NCBI GenBank assembly: GCA_029204225.1
Contig: CM055106.1
Location: 2,796,146 to 2,860,145 of the forward strand
Origin: Diphasiastrum complanatum
Lineage: Eukaryota > Streptophyta > Lycopodiopsida > Lycopodiales > Lycopodiaceae
Reading direction: 5' to 3'
DNA: 64,000 bases
Shown: positions 23,864 through 36,749 of the stretch, in pieces
Numbering within the stretch: the first letter of the stretch is position 1
Layout: each line of letters starts with the position of its first letter
Notes under the pieces: model-generated
What the model saw: only the letters and a program-made list of their open reading frames with translations
What the model was told of the DNA's origin: nothing
Databases searched by the model: none
Program-made: the position numbers and the translations under genes

Positions 23864-24954
23864 TTTACTTTTCACGTAGTCCTGCATGCCATCTTGACGT
23901 TAGCGCCGTGTGATGAATTGATGAAACTAATGCATGACTAGATCTATCTATTGAGTTGGATGGAATCTACACGGATCAGGGATTTGTGGTCGAGGTCCTC
24001 CATGAATCAAAAGGTATTGTACGGAGATCCTTAATCTTTTTGGATTATTCCATTCAAGGAAATTGCAAGAACGTGTAGGCTAGTTTGCCATATTGCTCTT
24101 TTCTAAAAGCAACTCCTGCGTAGATGTTGGAGCTATGTATATCACACCCATCTGTTTTCTGTAGGTCTGCAATGATGCTAGAAGTTTTAAAGTTCTAGGC
24201 TGAGGCAGCTGATATATAGTGTATAATCAAAAATGTGTTCTAATCCCTGCTAAAAATTTGTGTGTCTTATCAGAAAAAGGAAGAGATTCAGGCATGGCTG
24301 TTACCGAGAATTGTAGAAAGGAGAACAGAAAGTCTGATGAAAAACGATATTCTCCAATTTTTGATGGGTTCAGTCGATGAAAATGGTGAGAAACTTACAG
24401 ATGATGAGTTGAAAGAGTGTTTGTTCCCAATGTTTATTGGTGGGTTTGAAACTACAGCAGCTCTTCTAGGTTGGATTATAACATACCTTGCAGAAAACCC
24501 GGAAGTTCTTCAAAATGTCAAGATTTGTAAGATTTGGAACCATTTATATCTCGTGCGTCTTCTGGCTCTTCTTTTTTAACAGAGCCACATTCAGTCAATC
24601 TCCTGAGCTGAAAATTGTCTGCTTTACAGGCTGAGCACCAGAGTGGCAAAAACATCAAATGAAGAGCCATTGTGCTGTTCAGATCTAGATATGATGCCGC
24701 TGACCTGGAGGGTAAACAGCCAGTTTCCCTTCTGCGTGTTCTGAAAACACCTAACCTGTAATATTGTTCTACGGTGAAACGAATGGACTGGTTTCCACAA
24801 TATCAGCAAACTCACTGAATTGTGCATCGCAATTTACATGATAATTAGGTACTTATGAATTTACCATTCTGTTGCAGGTAATACAGGAGACACTTAGGGT
24901 TGCAAATATCGTACCCCACACAATACGCGAGATAGTCGACGATGTAGATTTCAA

Positions 24955-24999
<45 letters not shown>

Positions 25000-25546
25000 C
25001 TTGTGTGTGTGGCTCGCTAGATCCTAGCCCTAATCACCCTAAACTCCACCCTCTCTCTCTCTCTCTCTCACTCTCTCTCTCTCTCTCTCTCTCTCTTGCA
25101 TGAGAATGGTAGGAGGCTAAGTTCTTGTGCTACAAGAGCAAAATAGTTTCTATATTTAGTACCGCTAGCTTGCGGCTTTGATGGCCATATGAAACTTGCA
25201 AATTACAGGGATCCTAAAGGATGGAAGGCATACATCTCATTCCTTTAAAGTTTGATCCTTCCAGATTTGAGGTAATTGAAAAATGCACATGTGTGTCCAT
25301 GTTTTAAATGATCTTCTTTGTTTGTGAGAAAATCTGAATAAAGCTACTTTTACCAATATTTTATTTGTACAATCTAAATCTCTCGATAACTATGTGCTCA
25401 TGAACACTGCATGTGTTGTGTAATATGCTCTATTGGGCCAGGTATCATAGGATAACGGAGCATACATGCCATTTGGGCTTGGCAATCATACATGTGTAGG
25501 AAGACTTCTAGTCAAGCTTGAAATCATGATATTCATACACTACCTT
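23864..25546 (+). pseudogene. P450-c, CYP85-clan cytochrome P450, C-terminal two thirds
   Basis: Exon 23864-24013 (FTFHVVLHAILTLAPCDE) has a TAG where P450-a and b have Tyr. Exon 24274-24522 (KKEEIQAWLLPRIVERR to GGFETTAALLGW, I-helix) is open, but its donor is AT instead of GT. Exon from 24630 has a TGA. Exon 24878-24956 is the K-helix: VIQETLRVANIVPHTIRE, ExxR intact, followed by (CT)n. The PERF exon (~25205-25272) keeps FDPSRFE but has an internal deletion. Exon 25451-25546 carries the heme loop YMPFGLGNHTCVGRLL with Cys and following Gly intact. Exons 1-2 are absent. The VIQETLRVANI and KFDPSRFE wording is typical of the CYP707A/CYP90 part of the CYP85 clan; P450-d carries the only complete-looking exon 1 nearby. 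Confidence 0.87.
24957..25095. repeat. (CT)n microsatellites in P450-c intron
   Basis: Two CT tracts (24957-24997 and 25050-25095), the first starting at the splice donor. The intervening GTGGCTCGCTAG segment also occurs, inverted, in P450-a. Confidence 0.92.
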
Positions 25547-25559
25547 GTGAGAACCTATA

Positions 25560-27700
25560 GGTAATGAATACATGTTATTTTTTTAAAATTTGTATTGTAT
25601 CTAAACAATTCTACTTGGTTGATTAGAATTCTAGAAATGCACCTAGGCTAAGCATGTTTGGAGATTTAAGGTCCAATATGAAATCTCTTGATATTATATT
25701 TCTTCAATCATTGGACATTGCTAGATGTACGCTAAAAACAGCAATAAGCTTTGAGCTTAGCAAAATGTGACGTTCTCATGATTTTGTTAGGACATCTCAA
25801 ATGTATAAGTGTACCATGTAGTTGACGTTCAATCTTTTTAATCATCAGAATTGGAATAAGAATAATAACTCATCTTAGATGTCACATTGATTTATAGTTT
25901 GCAAATCCTTTGAAAATCTTGATATTCTTTTGGTAATCATTGCACCTCCTTGGGTTTGCTCATAATACGACTTACTCCTCCAACAAGGTAGGCTATATAT
26001 GTCTAGTCTTTGGTGGGGACAAGTATATTGGGCTATCCACCAACTTATACAAAGTCTCATCTTTATTTACAATTCCTTCTCCTTGAAAATACTTTGCTTG
26101 CATCAATAGGAGTCTACTTTCTTTGATTAGACTACCTCTTTCTACGTTAAAAAACAAAGCAATTGAATTTGCAATAATTATTGATCTTCTTAACACTAGA
26201 ATTGTTTTCGACACATTTTTGTGCGCGTACACACAAAAGTGCGCATAAAACCCTTGGTCACTTGATGAGACATAACATGTCATGAAATGATTAAAATTTC
26301 AATCTTTTAGTTGCATGTGAACTAGACTTGACCCTTCATTGTGTTATTGGAAGACTTAAATTTTTTTTCTCTCAATTGATGGTAGTTTGCCCCCAAAAAA
26401 TTTCAATTTTCAGCACTTTTTAGCACTTCACATGGGTAACTTTAGGTGCATGTATGTATCTCTATAGGACTCCAAATCTAAAAAAAAATAGTAGACATGT
26501 TTCTATGGTCATAAAGGATTTTTTAAAGTAGATAGCCTTGAAGAAAGGACTGTAAAAAGCACTTTCAAAAGATCTGAAACTTTTTAGCACCTTTCAATAA
26601 TTTTCAATACTTTTGGCACTTGACATGGGTAACTTTAGATGCACATACCTATCTCTACATAACGCAAATTGAAAAAAACTTAAGAGACATGTTTCTATGG
26701 TCATATAATATTTTTTAAAGTAGACAAACCAAAAACATATCAATAAAATCATGGTATTATACACTCATATGTGATATTTCCAGTTTTGGTGAATTTTATC
26801 GACACTTAAAAGAGTAACTCTGAATGCACGTATCTATAGATCTCCAAATTCAATATTTTTTTTTAAAGGCATGTTTATATAATCATATTAGAGTAGACAG
26901 GCTAAAAATTGAATTTGTAAAATTCACAACAATGTACTCCAATATATGAAAATATCGAAGTTTCATCAGTACTCCCACATGTTTGACACATCATATCTTA
27001 CATATAAGTTGCTCAGCTCTTTGACTCCTTTGAAACCGCTTTCTCTTTTATGTGAAAGCCCTGGTACTCTTCATGTGTTGCTAAATTTCATCTTCTTGTT
27101 ATTCACGCATAAGTAAATCATTAATCTCTTCAAAATTTGGTGATTTCCCTCGCCACTAAAAGTTCGCACCAAGTTTTGTAGAAATAGGAGATACGTTTTG
27201 AGTACATCACAAATAAATCTTCATTCAATGTTTTTTCATTATTCAAAAGCAATAAAGTTGTGACACACTCCTATCCTAATTGCATAAAATTTTTTAGATA
27301 CAACACTCTTGAAGATTTGCATGTAGTCTCAAGCATAGATTTCAAAATAACTCACATTGTTTATGACTTTTGGCCTCTTTAATCTTTAGAATAATGCTAT
27401 CTTTCACAAACATGACACAATTTTGTATGTTCCAACTTCTCATATCGCAATCTTTAGCCTGATTTTCATTTGAGGGTGGTCTCAGCTCTTGTGATTATGT
27501 CAATCATTTGCGAGAAACTAAAATGGAAGTAGAAATCTTGCTTTGGAAAGTGAGGGATCAGCAAAGCAATTGCTTAGCTTCCACCATTGGAAAAGGACAA
27601 AAATCTATTGAGATTTGACATTCTAGAAAAATGTACCAACATCTATACTCATTATTTATTTATAAACTTTCGAAATAGTGATATGGTATGTTCCACTATA
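25560..27700. other. P450-c downstream DNA and unique AT-rich region
   Basis: 25560-25805 is the same downstream sequence as at 5923-7003. From about 25805 the sequence is unique in the window. No gene is supported. It contains the degenerate tandem array at 26385-26910. Confidence 0.5.
26385..26910. repeat. Degenerate tandem array, period about 190 bases
   Basis: Three diverged units anchored by CATGGGTAACTTTAGGTGCA (26431), CATGGGTAACTTTAGATGCA (26624) and AGAGTAACTCTGAATGCA (26811). Each is followed by TATCTCTA, a poly-A stretch and GACATGTTTCTATGGTCATA-like sequence. Confidence 0.75.
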
Positions 27701-27787
27701 ACATGAAAGCTGGGATTGCAGGTTAACAGAAACAAGCTAGAGTTGAAAACAATGATGACAATGGTGAGAAAAGATCAATATTAAAAC

Positions 27788-28002
27788 CTGAAAACATGTT
27801 TGTCATAGAACTGGTATGGGCTTTGGAGAAAATATTGGACGGATTCTTTGATCCATGGCAAACACCAGATACCATTGGGCAACTTGGAGTAACGTTGCTG
27901 CTGCTGTTTGGCAGACAACAAGCTAGCGCTGGACTTCCATCATTGAGCTACTGCAGCTAAGAACACTAACAATAGAGCAGAAAGCGCAACAAGAATCATC
28001 AT
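27788..28002 (-). pseudogene. P450-d exon 1
   Basis: Exon 1 of the same P450 family: start MMILVALSALLLVFLAAVAQ (membrane anchor), then KLPNGIWCLPWIKESVQYF, QSPYQFYDKHVF, with a normal AG|GT donor at 27788. A TGA stop lies at the position of Arg in P450-b (a CGA to TGA change). Part of intron 1 follows down to about 27700. The 5' side is joined, with a small insertion, to palindrome III, the mirror of the P450-b/f arrangement. Confidence 0.87.
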
Positions 28003-28054
28003 GATTGATAAAACTACAAGAAAATAAAATTTTGGCAAAGTTTTTTTTTTCTTT

Positions 28055-29428
28055 GTCGGATTCTGACGTGCATCACTTGAGAGAGCTTGACCTTGATATA
28101 GATAGATTTAGTGTGTCTATGTATGGGAGTAGCGAGAGTTCTCATAAACCTTTTCACCCACACCCCCAACACCACCAAATGCTATGAGATCTGGTTCTAT
28201 TTGTATTTGTATTTTGTAGGGGACTCCAAGAGGAATGTACATCCACATTTTCCATTCTCACTCTAAAATGTGCATCCACCTTTCTCTCTCCTCATCAATT
28301 GTCGTTGTATCTCCACCTGAGCATTCTTTCTCTTCACCCTCGGGCTTGAGGTCCTCCTGCCTTCTCTGTAGGTTGGGGCCCTGACCCTGGGCTCCCACCC
28401 TAGCCCTCCCTGCAAGGAATTAGGCCCTCTGATTGGGGCATTCCACCCTACACGAAGATTGATTCCACTTTATTCATGGGCTCAGGGCCATTTTTGGAAG
28501 GGGTTGAACCTTTCTCAATCAAGAACCTTCCGCCCTTGCTTGAGTGAGTTAGCATGAGGGTAGGGCCCAAGCAAGGGGAACCATGCTAAAATGTGCATGT
28601 TCCATGGGGTTTGTCTGCTCATATTCTTCCAAAATTCTCATGTGTCATGTCAAAGTTTTATTGGCTATCTGCATGAGAGTTGTGCATATGCCATGTGGTT
28701 GTCCACATGGCATTCATGTGTTGTACGTCCACATGCAAATTCATGTGCTATTTGTTAATTTTGGTTGGCGACATGAGAGTTGTGGTGGGAAGTCTCACAA
28801 AGGATTATGTTTTCAAAATTGCTTGACACAAAAAAACTAAGCACGTAAACACAGGAGGTGGAAGGGATACCCAAGGGCATTTTGCTTTGGGAGTTGGTTG
28901 ACGAGGACAAAAGCCCAAGGACGCCACCACACTAGAACGGAAGGCCCAAGGGCCATGGGCCGTCTAGTCATAATCACAAAGTATTAGTTGTCATTCACAA
29001 ATTCTAGTTAGCATATGTGTGTTAGTTGTCGGATGCAGATTTGAGTGAGAATCTATGTGTATAAAGCTTTGAAGTTGCACTTTGTAACTTGACAACATAG
29101 GGACACTCTTCAAAACAATCATTAGAAATTTTGTCTATTTGGTGGACTCCAAATTGTCATATCAGACTTTATTTTAAAGCTACAATGAAATCAATTTGCA
29201 AGTCTTTTGCCAGCAATCACTAGTGCCTTACGATACAATTTAGAATAAGTTCCCATACGTTCATTCCAATGAGTGGGCCCACTCAAATGGGTCTATGATT
29301 CCTTTTCATTTGATGCTCCTTTGCAACATGATGGAATCACCTATTGTGCAAGAAAAATGCCAAGGATTCCTTTTGATTTGATACTAATTGCAATATGATG
29401 GAATCTGCACTTCAACAATTTGGCAGTT
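28055..29428. repeat. Palindromic element copy III, left arm only
   Basis: Full left arm from GCATCACTTGAGAGAGC through the GC-rich and GGCCCAAGGGCC parts to CTTCAACAATTT at the centre. The right arm is missing. The spacer sequence reappears at 29672-29701 after about 245 bases of unrelated DNA, so the centre was interrupted and the right arm lost. Confidence 0.82.
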
Positions 29429-30289
29429 TTCATCATGTTTTTGGAGCATTTTCTTGGCATGTCGTGGTGGTTAGCGACACGACACTTGGGGTGTTGATGA
29501 TCATCAATCTAAGTATCGTATTATAATATGTGGTGGAAAAACCATGGAAATTTGATGTAAATAAAGAGGCAACCACTTATGTGTATACCAAAGGTATTGA
29601 AAATCAGCCATCCTTGTACTCACTTAAGTATGTAATACTAAAGATAGGCTTATTAATACAATGAATTTGATTTTTATTGACAACAGGGGCCAATATACAT
29701 ACGAGTGAAAGCAAAATATGATATATAGTAACAAGTTTGATACTATGATAGCTTAGTTGATTACTTAATAATGCATCATGCATAGTAACGTGTGTCATGG
29801 CAGTTAATCAAGTAATCAAGTACAATTGCATGTGTGAGCAATATTATAATTAACAATATGGTAAGTTGTTGTACATTATTGTCTATCTGAATTTATTCAT
29901 TCGTTGTTACATCGATATCATTTGTCACATCATGGAACAATCCACCAAAGTAAATGTCTCTATCTCTAACTCTTTCTACATATCCCCTATGGCTTTATTA
30001 TTATAAATGATGTAATCTTCACTAGATAATGATGATGGTGATGAACAAAATGATCGAGAAGGTATATGCATGTGTGATGTCAAATCATCAAATAATGATC
30101 CATCATAATCGATGCCATCATTTGCTTGAAAAGCATGCGGATATATATCATCAATATCAACAGTTGGATATCTTGTTCAGGTATTGCTGGTGCCCGCATG
30201 TCCTCCATGACATCCCTACCCTCAAATATCCTTTTACTTCAAGGTGTGAAAAATTGCCTATATTGGCAAATCTAGCCATGCAGTATAAT
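29429..30289. other. No recognisable gene
   Basis: Sequence between palindrome III and an LTR. Apart from the spacer fragment at 29672-29701, nothing is recognised. Confidence 0.5.
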
Positions 30290-30921
30290 GTAAATTTTGT
30301 ACATAAGTAGGTCCCACACGTGTGAGGCCAAGATGCCACATGGGAAACCACTCCTAATGTAGGCTAGGTTGAGTCAAGAGAGTTGGTCATGTAGTGATCC
30401 CTACATTATAGGACCTACACCTAGATTTGTGATGAGATTTTGACCAACTAGCCACCTACTTGGCATGAATCTAGGAAATAGGCTAGGGTTTCATTTTAGG
30501 CCAAAAGAGCTAAGTTAAATTCCTTATTACATGCTGGAAATTCACCTAACTTTACAAAGGAAGGCACTCTTGCTATGTATTCCATCTCTCCATAGTGTGA
30601 AGATAGATTATTTTTGGAGCTCATTGGCAATCTTAAGCTATTTCACTATGTACATTGAGTTTTTGTGATCCAAATGAAACCAAGTTGATTTCTACTTCAT
30701 TCTCAGTCTACAAGCCATATAGCAGGCTGTGGTTCACACATGTGGGCTCGGATTTCAATGTTGATCAATGCTTTTGATTGTTAATGCTTGTTGTTTGTCA
30801 AATTGCCAATCTAGGTCACCCTTTTGTGTCTAGTTTCTGCTAGATTGTTAAGCAAGCATCCAATCACTCTTGTGAATCTTTCTAAGATCCATTTATGGTC
30901 ATAAAGTATAGTACTTTCACA
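30290..30921 (+). mobile_element. Probable copia LTR (Copia-F), left boundary uncertain
   Basis: Ends TTTCACA directly before a primer-binding-like site. Contains CCCACACGTGTG and ACACATGTG palindromes like those in the Copia-A LTR. The left boundary is approximate; no target-site duplication could be assigned. Confidence 0.55.
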
Positions 30922-30940
30922 TGCTATCAGAGTCAAGTGC
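30922..30940 (+). other. Copia-F primer binding site
   Basis: TGCTATCAGAGTCAAGTGC, close to the tRNA-iMet complement TGGTATCAGAGCCAGGTG of plant copia elements. Confidence 0.6.
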
Positions 30941-31674
30941 AAGAGCATAAACCATTGATCTAATGCAAATCCATTTTTAGCAAGTCTTGTTGCTCAAAAC
31001 TAGTATTGAGAGGGCGAGCTAGATTCTAGATTTTGGTGAGGGGATTTGATTTCAAACTTGGTAGAGATCCAAATCCATACTGTCCACATGTGTGGGCGCC
31101 TCTAAACTTGCAATTAATGTATGATATCTATTTGATCCATAAAAATTCAATTCGTGAGTTCTTGGTGTGATTTTTGGTGCTAATCCTAGGAAAAGCTACC
31201 AAGATTGAGTGCCATTAATTAGATTTGACTTTGGTTCATGAGATCTAATTAATCTAGGCTAAAATTAAGTCCTTTAAAGGCATGTATTTAGAAAAGATTC
31301 ATGTGAACTACAACCCATTCAACTTTGGACCCTAAATCAGCAGACAATGAACATATCTCCTCTATTTAGGTAGAAATTTGTGCAAATTTAACAAAAGATG
31401 TACAAAATCAAGCAGCAAACCAAATTTTAAATGCTGAGACATCAAAACACCTTGTACAATGGTTCAATCTCACAGAACCTGTGATCCTTAGGAGAAAATA
31501 GAGCTGTCTCATAAATCAATAGACAAAAATGACAAACGCATGTTCATAATCTAAGGACTACATCACTGGGATAATAAAAGGAACATATCCTTCAACAATA
31601 AAGTCAATTACCGCACGATAAACTTGTCTATTGTTTTCTACATTGCCTCTTCTGTAGTACTCAATGTGACAACC
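30941..31674 (+). other. Copia-F leader or unrecognised DNA
   Basis: Follows the primer site; presumably an untranslated leader. No gag frame is recognised before the next fragment. Confidence 0.35.
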
Positions 31675-32045
31675 TCAAGACTTCCAGCATTGAATAGCAA
31701 GCTTTTTTGTGAAATGAAAGCTGTTGGAGTGAACCGATATGGTCATGGCTGAAGCAGAAAGAGAAATTGGTATAGATGATGAGGGCATTTGAAGAACAAC
31801 AGCACCATATTTTTTTGTGATGCCACTTCCATCTTTGAATCTCTTGCTATAGTTTAAGGTTCCGTCTAGATCGAAGAACGATCTCATCTGACTGACCTCT
31901 CTCACAGCCATGTTGGTCTGCTTGAAGACTTTCCCGACAATGGCCACTTATCCTCTGGATCTTCAAGAAGAGCAGATGGTGCATGCAATTTTCCAACAAA
32001 TTTGACTATGCATCTCGGGAGGCTCACACTTCTCCAGAATACCAT
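31675..32045 (-). pseudogene. Copia fragment related to Copia-D protease/pre-integrase region
   Basis: Minus-strand sequence nearly the same as 62863-63090, including EVSQMRSFFDLDGTLNYSKR. It holds the region just after the copia protease. Both ends are breakpoints. Confidence 0.6.
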
Positions 32046-32665
32046 GTTTATCCTTACCCTTGATCTACTTCCTATCACCATTACTTACCTTGCTATCATT
32101 GGATTCGTCCAAGACATTGTTCTTAGAAGAAGCCTCGGCCTTACGCTTCTTAGAATTGACCATTTATGCATACTTGCCAAAGATGCAGACAATCGAGCTC
32201 AAACTTCAAAAGAAGTATGGGACATCCTGGGCTCACTATATGATGTGAGGGATGTAACTTCCAAGTTACATCGATATCTACGAAGAAAAATCCTTCACTC
32301 TCAAGATGTCGAATAATGATTCACTTCATAATTATATTAACCAGTTTAAGAATCTCTTGCAACAGATGGTCGCAGTATGTAGAATCATTGATTTAGGTCA
32401 TAAGGGAGATCTCAATATTATCAATGCCGGATTATCGATAGGACAAGTAAAATCTTTCCAATCGACCAGAGGCATGAATACTTTTATAGATTGGCGCACT
32501 GCTATTCTGCTACTAGTCAAGACTTGAGCACCTCTGTTCTTGTCAATAAGGCATTACTATGGCATCATCATTTAGGACACTTGAATCATACATACGTTTC
32601 ATACATGTCTAAACAATCCCTACAACTTGATCTCAACTATCCAGTTGATAAAGTTGACCTCCCGT
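32046..32665 (+). pseudogene. Copia-E gag and GAG-pre-integrase scraps
   Basis: UBN2-type gag with KEVWDILGSLYDVRDVTSKL, a frameshift, then MSNNDSLHNYINQFKNLLQQM. After a large deletion comes the pre-integrase motif LLWHHHLGHLNHTYVSYMSK (32560-32620). The zinc knuckle and protease are gone. Confidence 0.78.
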
Positions 32666-33090
32666 AGTATAATTAAGATCTACACCTATACGTTTGAGAT
32701 TTCTGAATCATTGGCAATTAACTTGGGTAGTTGATTACTCATGGATGAAGTTAATTGGTAAAACAATCAGTGTGCTAATGATTCACCAGAAACTTATTGT
32801 TTTGAATTGTATTGTTTGTAAGACGCATGATTTGTGAATTATCAAGATTCATCAATGAAAATTATGTGCATTGGATATACAATATTCTTGGTATAGAGTA
32901 TTCCTTAGTCGAGGAATAGACTCAGTTCATTAGGGATTGTATCCCAAAGAATTGGATAAGGAATCATAATGAATCCAAGAATAATAAGTGAATGAATATT
33001 CAACAAGACTTTGGGTATCTAGATTTGATTCTAGATGATAATCTAAAGTTTTTGTGGTTGAAGATGACTGTCATTATCATTTTGGTATGC
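32666..33090. other. No recognisable gene
   Basis: AT-rich sequence with no supported coding, possibly retroelement noncoding DNA. Confidence 0.4.
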
Positions 33091-33335
33091 TTTATGATTA
33101 GGTATGATTTTGGATTCCAGTGAGTTATGATTGACGAATCATACGAATCTAAATAGTTATGATCGATGGATCATAAATAGGTACTTAAATGTTGTAAGAG
33201 GATTATAAGGAAGTGTGACGATTCTTAGTGTGACGATTAATTCTTGATCTATTAATTGAGTAAAAATTCATATCATTATTTTGAATCTCTTTACTCCAAT
33301 GTTTTATTGAGAGCCCATGAATCTCATAAACGCTT
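33091..33335 (+). repeat. Gypsy-2 3' noncoding tail
   Basis: Matches, in reverse orientation, 61871-62095, which directly follows the gypsy-2 integrase C-terminus. Joined at 33336 to P450-flanking sequence. Confidence 0.65.
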
Positions 33336-34156
33336 TTTTCAAATCAACAAACATTATACAACTTTGATATAAAAAAATGTCAAAGAGAGCATAATGATCA
33401 CTAAAATAATTGATGTTATAATTGTAGTAGTGTTCATATGTTAACTGAAAAATACCCACTATGGAGTCATTTTGTGTAGATTACATGTGTTCAAATGAAA
33501 AATACTTGTTATATTGGACGCTATGTGGTGATGATTGTCTAACAATATTCTATGTATAATGCATGATTTTGTGGATACTACTCATAACACAAACTATGAT
33601 CCATGAGAGTGAGGATTTTCTTGTTACATATGATTGCTTTTCATGAAATACAAATGCCAAATATTGTCTACTATTGGTATTTTTGATATATAATTCTAAT
33701 TAAGAAAGGTACTTTTTGTCTATATGTAAGACAACCTAGTTCTAAGACCCCCATACATGTGTTTTAGGTGATAGATTCCATTTTCACAGAAAATCACCAT
33801 GAACATGCATGTAAAAGATTGAAGATTACATATCAAAATATATGCAAGAGCTATTTTAAACAAATATTTTGGGACGATGAAGCCCTCTTAAAAGAGTCAT
33901 GAGATGCTTAATTTTGAAATCTTAATATCAAGTCCACTTGGTCTTTGAGTGGGCCAACGTTGGGTCCTTGTACTTTCAAAGATTTCCCAACTACAAGTCC
34001 CACATAAAATAAAATATCAATGCTTGATACATTTGAGATGTCCTAACAAAATCATGAGAATGTCACATTTTGCTAAGCTCAAAGCTTATTGCTGTTTTTA
34101 GCGTACATCTAGCAATGTCCAACAATTGAAGAAATATAATATCAAGAGATTTCATA
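33336..34156 (-). repeat. P450-flanking sequence, second copy
   Basis: Same sequence and orientation as about 6049-6870. It ends at a sharp breakpoint (34157) where copia integrase begins. No exon is seen. Confidence 0.75.
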
Positions 34157-34812
34157 TTTTTGACTCGACAGGATCGTACAACTTATAAGCTTTATTTGAA
34201 GTAGTGTAGCTGATGAAAATAGACTTGATACTCTGAAAGTCAATCTTCTTTCTGAGATTATGCGATATTTGCACATAAGCGATACATCCAAAAACTCCTA
34301 AGTTCGATAAAGAACGCTTGGAGCCTGTCAAAACTTCATATGGTGTTTTGTCTGAGAGACCTTTAGTAGGACGTTTGTTTTGAATATATGCTGCAGTGAA
34401 AGTAGCTTCAACCCAGAAGGACTTCGGAAGTGTCGCATGTGCTAGCATGTACTTTGCCGATTTAACTAAGGTTCTTTTTTTTCTCTCAGCAAGACCATTC
34501 GACTTAGATGAATAGGAGGTGATGTATTGTTGCTCAATGTCGTTGCTAAGACAATACTCCTTAAATTCAATCATAACATTTATTCTCCCCCCTTGTCAGA
34601 CCTTAGTGCTTTAATTCTTTTACCAGTTTGATTTTCTGCATGCTCTTTGAATTGTCGAAATATTTTGAACGCTTCCGATTTTTGCTTACTGAATCAAACA
34701 GCTGTTCTTCTCAAATATTTGTCAATGAAGGTAATAAAATACTTTGCATTAAGCAACGATGGAGTTTGCATCGGACCAAATGTATTTGAATGAACAACAT
34801 AATGGGTATTGC
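34157..34812 (-). pseudogene. Copia integrase fragment
   Basis: Minus-strand integrase core end: YFITFID, FKIFRQFKEHAENQTGKRIK, then an open frame 34152-34574 with LSNDIEQQYITSYSSKSNGL, AERKKRTL (catalytic Glu), LPKSFWVEA, TPYEVLTGSKRSLSNLGVFG and KAYKLYDPVES. A frameshift near 34590 separates the parts. A sister copy lies at 42705-43370; both are joined at the same base to gypsy RT. Confidence 0.88.
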
Positions 34813-35390
34813 CGATAGTCATAGTACCCAAAAAGAACTACAAAATGCGAATTTGTGTGAACCTGAAGACGCTGTATGCGGTGACAAAGAAAGATCATTT
34901 TCCCTTGCCTTTCAAGGAAAGTGTTTTGGACCGAGTAGCAGGAGTAGAAGCTTACAGTTTTCTGGATGACTTTAGCGACCAAGTCAGAATAGCGCTGGGA
35001 CAATTAGGACAAGACAACATTCGCCACCGAATGGGGAACCTATGCCTACAAGGTGATGTCGTTTGGACTTTGCAATGTCCCAAGCACCTTTCAATGAGTT
35101 ATCCAAATAGCATTCAAAGAGCATCTACAGAAATTTTTGGAGATCTTCTTGGACGATCTATGCATGCATGGGCTGAGAACTCAAAACACCTATCCAACTT
35201 GAAAAAGGTGTTGAAGCAATGCCATGAATATCAGATCTCCTTGAATCTAGAAAAGTGTCAATTTTGGGTGACACATGGCCTGATATTGGGCCACATAGTA
35301 TCAAGACACGAAATCGCCACTGATCTATCCAAGATAAGGGTCATTGTTGATCTGCCACAACCAGGGACGATTCGTGGTGTCTATGTTTCA
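34813..35390 (+). pseudogene. Gypsy-1 reverse transcriptase fragment
   Basis: Starts IVIVPKKNYKMRICVN, then HFPLPFKESVLDRVAGVEAY and SFLDDFS. The FLDD active-site box (FLEIFLDDLCMHG) lies in another frame, so the single 221-codon frame is a frameshifted mosaic. The thumb (HLSNLKKVLKQCHEYQ) is back in frame. It breaks at 35390 into the module. Confidence 0.88.
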
Positions 35391-36681
35391 TACCGGTCGG
35401 GGGGCCACGGACATGACATCGGCCTACCAAATCTTGAAAACTTTTGTCCAAGATGCGGTAGCGACCAGAACTAGTTACAGTTCCTACAAGATGAAAAGAC
35501 TATCTAGCTAACTCAACCAATCTCTGCCAATTGATCTCTCACACAAGTTGAGATGGATCTTCTCACACAGCATGTGCAAATCTACCGCCAAACGCTCAAC
35601 AACTACCAGGTAGAGTTCGACCAATACCAAAGGAGCGCTACAAGAGCTAGCACAGGCAAAGAATGCCCTAGAGGGATGCCAATGCCACATGGAACAACAA
35701 CCCCAACTAGCCCCAGTGGTAATTCCATCGCCACCCAAAGTAGAAACTACGCTGGCCAATTCCAACCAAGACAAAGCCAAGCAAGTAGCAGGGCTAGAAA
35801 GTTAGGATCAAGCAAAGGCCAGTGGACAAGACCAGGGACCCTAGACAAGCAACAAATCAGAACCCGGGCCAAGAAAAGCGCCCAACGTCATCATCTCAAG
35901 GCTCTCGATCTATCTCTGCCAACTATGCCTTTGGTCGACCAAAGTCTGTAGAGGATAAATTCAATGACTTTTTAGTCCAACGTCCCTACGAGTGGGGGTA
36001 TTCCCATGTAAAGAAATAAATTTGTCAGAAAAAATAGAAATAAGTTGCAAGGGTCGTGGTATCCTGCGTGCATAAGCCCATGGCCAAATGAGCACTTGTA
36101 AATAATTATTTTTGAAATAAACTTGACTTTGGGCCATGTAATTAAAATAATATTAAAAGGCCAAAGTTTAAGCTGAACTTAAGTTCCTAAATTTTTGTAA
36201 TTAGTCAAAAGTCAAATGGTGGTAGGTGGGGTGTGCTTCTTCCTACACCATTGATTAGTTTGTGTTTCTTGTGAAGGGTGTGGATTTTAATCCCACATTA
36301 TTTGAAGTAGCCAATAAGAAGCAAGGGGCAAGGGCCACCCCAAACATAAAAAGGCACCTATTGTATACCATTTTACATGTTTATTGGAGAAGAGGAGACT
36401 CTACTATTTTGAAAGCTCAAGCATCCTTCTGTACTATTCTTGCATGCTCTCGCTTTTTCATTGTGTTTGCTATGATTTTCGCTTGCCATTTTCTTGCTTT
36501 CTAATAGTTAAAAGTTTCTCCATTAGCATGCTAGGATGAGCACATGAACTAACCACTCCAATCTTGATGTGTCAGTGTTAGTGAAAGTAGAGTTAGAAGT
36601 GGGGTAGTGTTAAAGTAGAATTAGGAAGCATCTAAACTAGCAACTAAGTATAGTTAGGAATTTATCCTTGTGTTCTAATTT
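35391..36681 (+). mobile_element. Accessory module, copy 5 (3' part)
   Basis: Joined to gypsy RT at 35390. Holds a piece of the coiled-coil frame, then a Gln/Arg-rich C-terminal region (frames 35553-36019) ending SVEDKFNDFLVQRPYEWGYS. An LTR-like tail follows, with a self-complementary TGTGGATT/AATCCCACA start near 36280 and a CATAAAAAGGCACC box near 36346. It ends where a palindrome remnant begins. Confidence 0.65.
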
Positions 36682-36749
36682 ATACAGGGGGCGGAAGGCC
36701 TGTCCAAGGGCATTTTGCTTTGGGAGTTGGCTGACGAGGACAAAAGCCC
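36682..36749. repeat. Palindromic element remnant left of Copia-B
   Basis: 68 bases matching the palindrome arm (CATTTTGCTTTGGGAGTTGG, GACGAGGACAAAAGCCC). It ends exactly at the Copia-B 5' LTR. It is the missing continuation of the arm that restarts at 4098, sharing the duplicated AGCCC. Confidence 0.85.

Noticed and set aside
34809-35474. 221-codon gypsy frame as an intact RT
   Set aside because: The FLDD active-site box is in a different frame and the C-terminus runs into module sequence after 35390, so it is a mosaic open by chance.
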